From Nitrosomonadales bacterium (GTDB taxonomy: Bacteria; Pseudomonadota; Gammaproteobacteria; Burkholderiales; SG8-41): a DNA stretch of 12,876 nt. A model generated the notes under the pieces. That model ran no database searches. It saw only the letters and a program-made list of their open reading frames with translations, and was not told the DNA's origin. The translations under genes were made by a program, and so were the position numbers. Location of the stretch: positions 1 through 12,876 of the forward strand of contig VFLF01000523.1 in NCBI GenBank assembly GCA_009885185.1, read 5' to 3'. Within the stretch, counting starts at the first letter, position 1. Each line of letters begins with the position of its first letter. Positions 12,518 through 12,876 of this stretch are shown piece by piece.

Positions 12518-12876
12518 TTATTTTTCATACTTATTCAACAACTCCTGCGGAAAATATTTCTCCTCCAGCATGCGCTGCTTCTCCGCGCCTTCGCCCTCCG
12601 GCCCGACATCCGGGCGCGGATACGGCTTGTCCTTGCGGCTCGCCACAAAATCATCCCACGCCGCGATGCCGCGCGAATTGAAATCCTGCATGAAATCCCA
12701 CATCGCCGCCCACAGCACATGGTGCGTGAAGCCGGGGTACCACGCAATCGTCACCCCCAGCGCCAGATGTTCTTCCAGCGTGAGATAACGCCCCAGCTTG
12801 CCTTTCATGAACGACAGCGGACAACTCACCGCCGCGCGCGCCAGTTTGATTTCATCCTGGGAATGCGGCGATTCAA
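12518..12876 (-). CDS. Isocitrate lyase/PEP mutase family protein, C-terminal part (cut by window edge)
   Basis: The minus-strand frame is open to the edge of the window and ends at TAA (12520-12518), giving 119 codons. The edge end reads ESPHSQDEIKLARAAV, which fits the E-A/S-P-x-S-x-E-E segment after the last barrel strands of ICL/PEP mutase enzymes. LTLEEHLALGVTIAWYPGF then matches the family's L-x-x-L-G-(5)-YP signature, followed by the C-terminal helices (HHVLWAAMWDFMQDFNSRG). Members cleave or form C-C or C-P bonds next to a carboxylate: isocitrate, methylisocitrate, oxaloacetate, phosphonopyruvate. The diagnostic KKCGH-type active-site loop and metal ligands lie outside the window, so the reaction is open. 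It is the first gene seen of the minus-strand series ending at 8059. An in-frame GTG at 12829 is probably not the start, because family homology extends upstream of it. Confidence 0.75.
   Translation of the reverse strand, partial: ESPHSQDEIKLARAAVSCPLSFMKGKLGRYLTLEEHLALGVTIAWYPGFTHHVLWAAMWDFMQDFNSRGIAAWDDFVASRKDKPYPRPDVGPEGEGAEKQRMLEEKYFPQELLNKYEK

Overview
The window looks like a chromosomal stretch from a GC-rich betaproteobacterium, most likely of the Burkholderiales. The ffh/ypjD divergent pair is a common proteobacterial arrangement, codon use is GC-rich, and the window holds one intact Bug-type (TctC) tricarboxylate-transporter binding protein and the relic of a second; this family is greatly expanded in Burkholderiales. 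No tRNA, rRNA, CRISPR array, transposase or phage gene was seen.

Left part (1-5589), mostly housekeeping: the 5' end of ffh (minus) diverges from a YpjD/CcsA-like membrane protein. An EamA permease, a small four-cysteine protein and an exported SAM-methyltransferase-fold protein follow on the plus strand. These converge, across a hairpin, on trmO (tRNA t6A37 methylation) and a PLP aminotransferase (minus).

Middle part (5590-8062), an accessory patch: a plus-strand alpha/beta hydrolase of the 2,6-dihydroxypseudooxynicotine-hydrolase type is followed by a REPIN-like element and the last 22 codons of a lost Bug gene. A DUF433/DUF5615 toxin-antitoxin pair (minus) comes next, framed on both sides by copies of one GTAGGTTGG-ended inverted-repeat element. 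The outer ends of these elements supply the TAG stop codons of the toxin gene and of the next hydrolase.

Right part (8059-12876), all minus strand: in transcription order, the C-terminal part of an isocitrate lyase/PEP mutase family protein, an ACMSD-like amidohydrolase, a Bug binding protein overlapping it by GTGA, an exported 388-aa protein of unrecognised family, and a second alpha/beta hydrolase. Together they suggest uptake of an organic acid and its cleavage by C-C lyase, decarboxylase and hydrolase steps; the substrate cannot be read from the sequence.

Between genes lie three families of palindromic repeats (a dRS3-like ATTCCC/GGGAAT family, a GGAGTGCGG family and a GTAGGTTGG family). 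A recurrent AT-rich 19-base motif, TAAAAACAA-NNN-S-TTA-Y-R, occurs four times exactly plus one looser relative, mostly next to gene starts. The toxin-antitoxin cassette with its repeats and the AT-rich motif are the least explained parts of the window.
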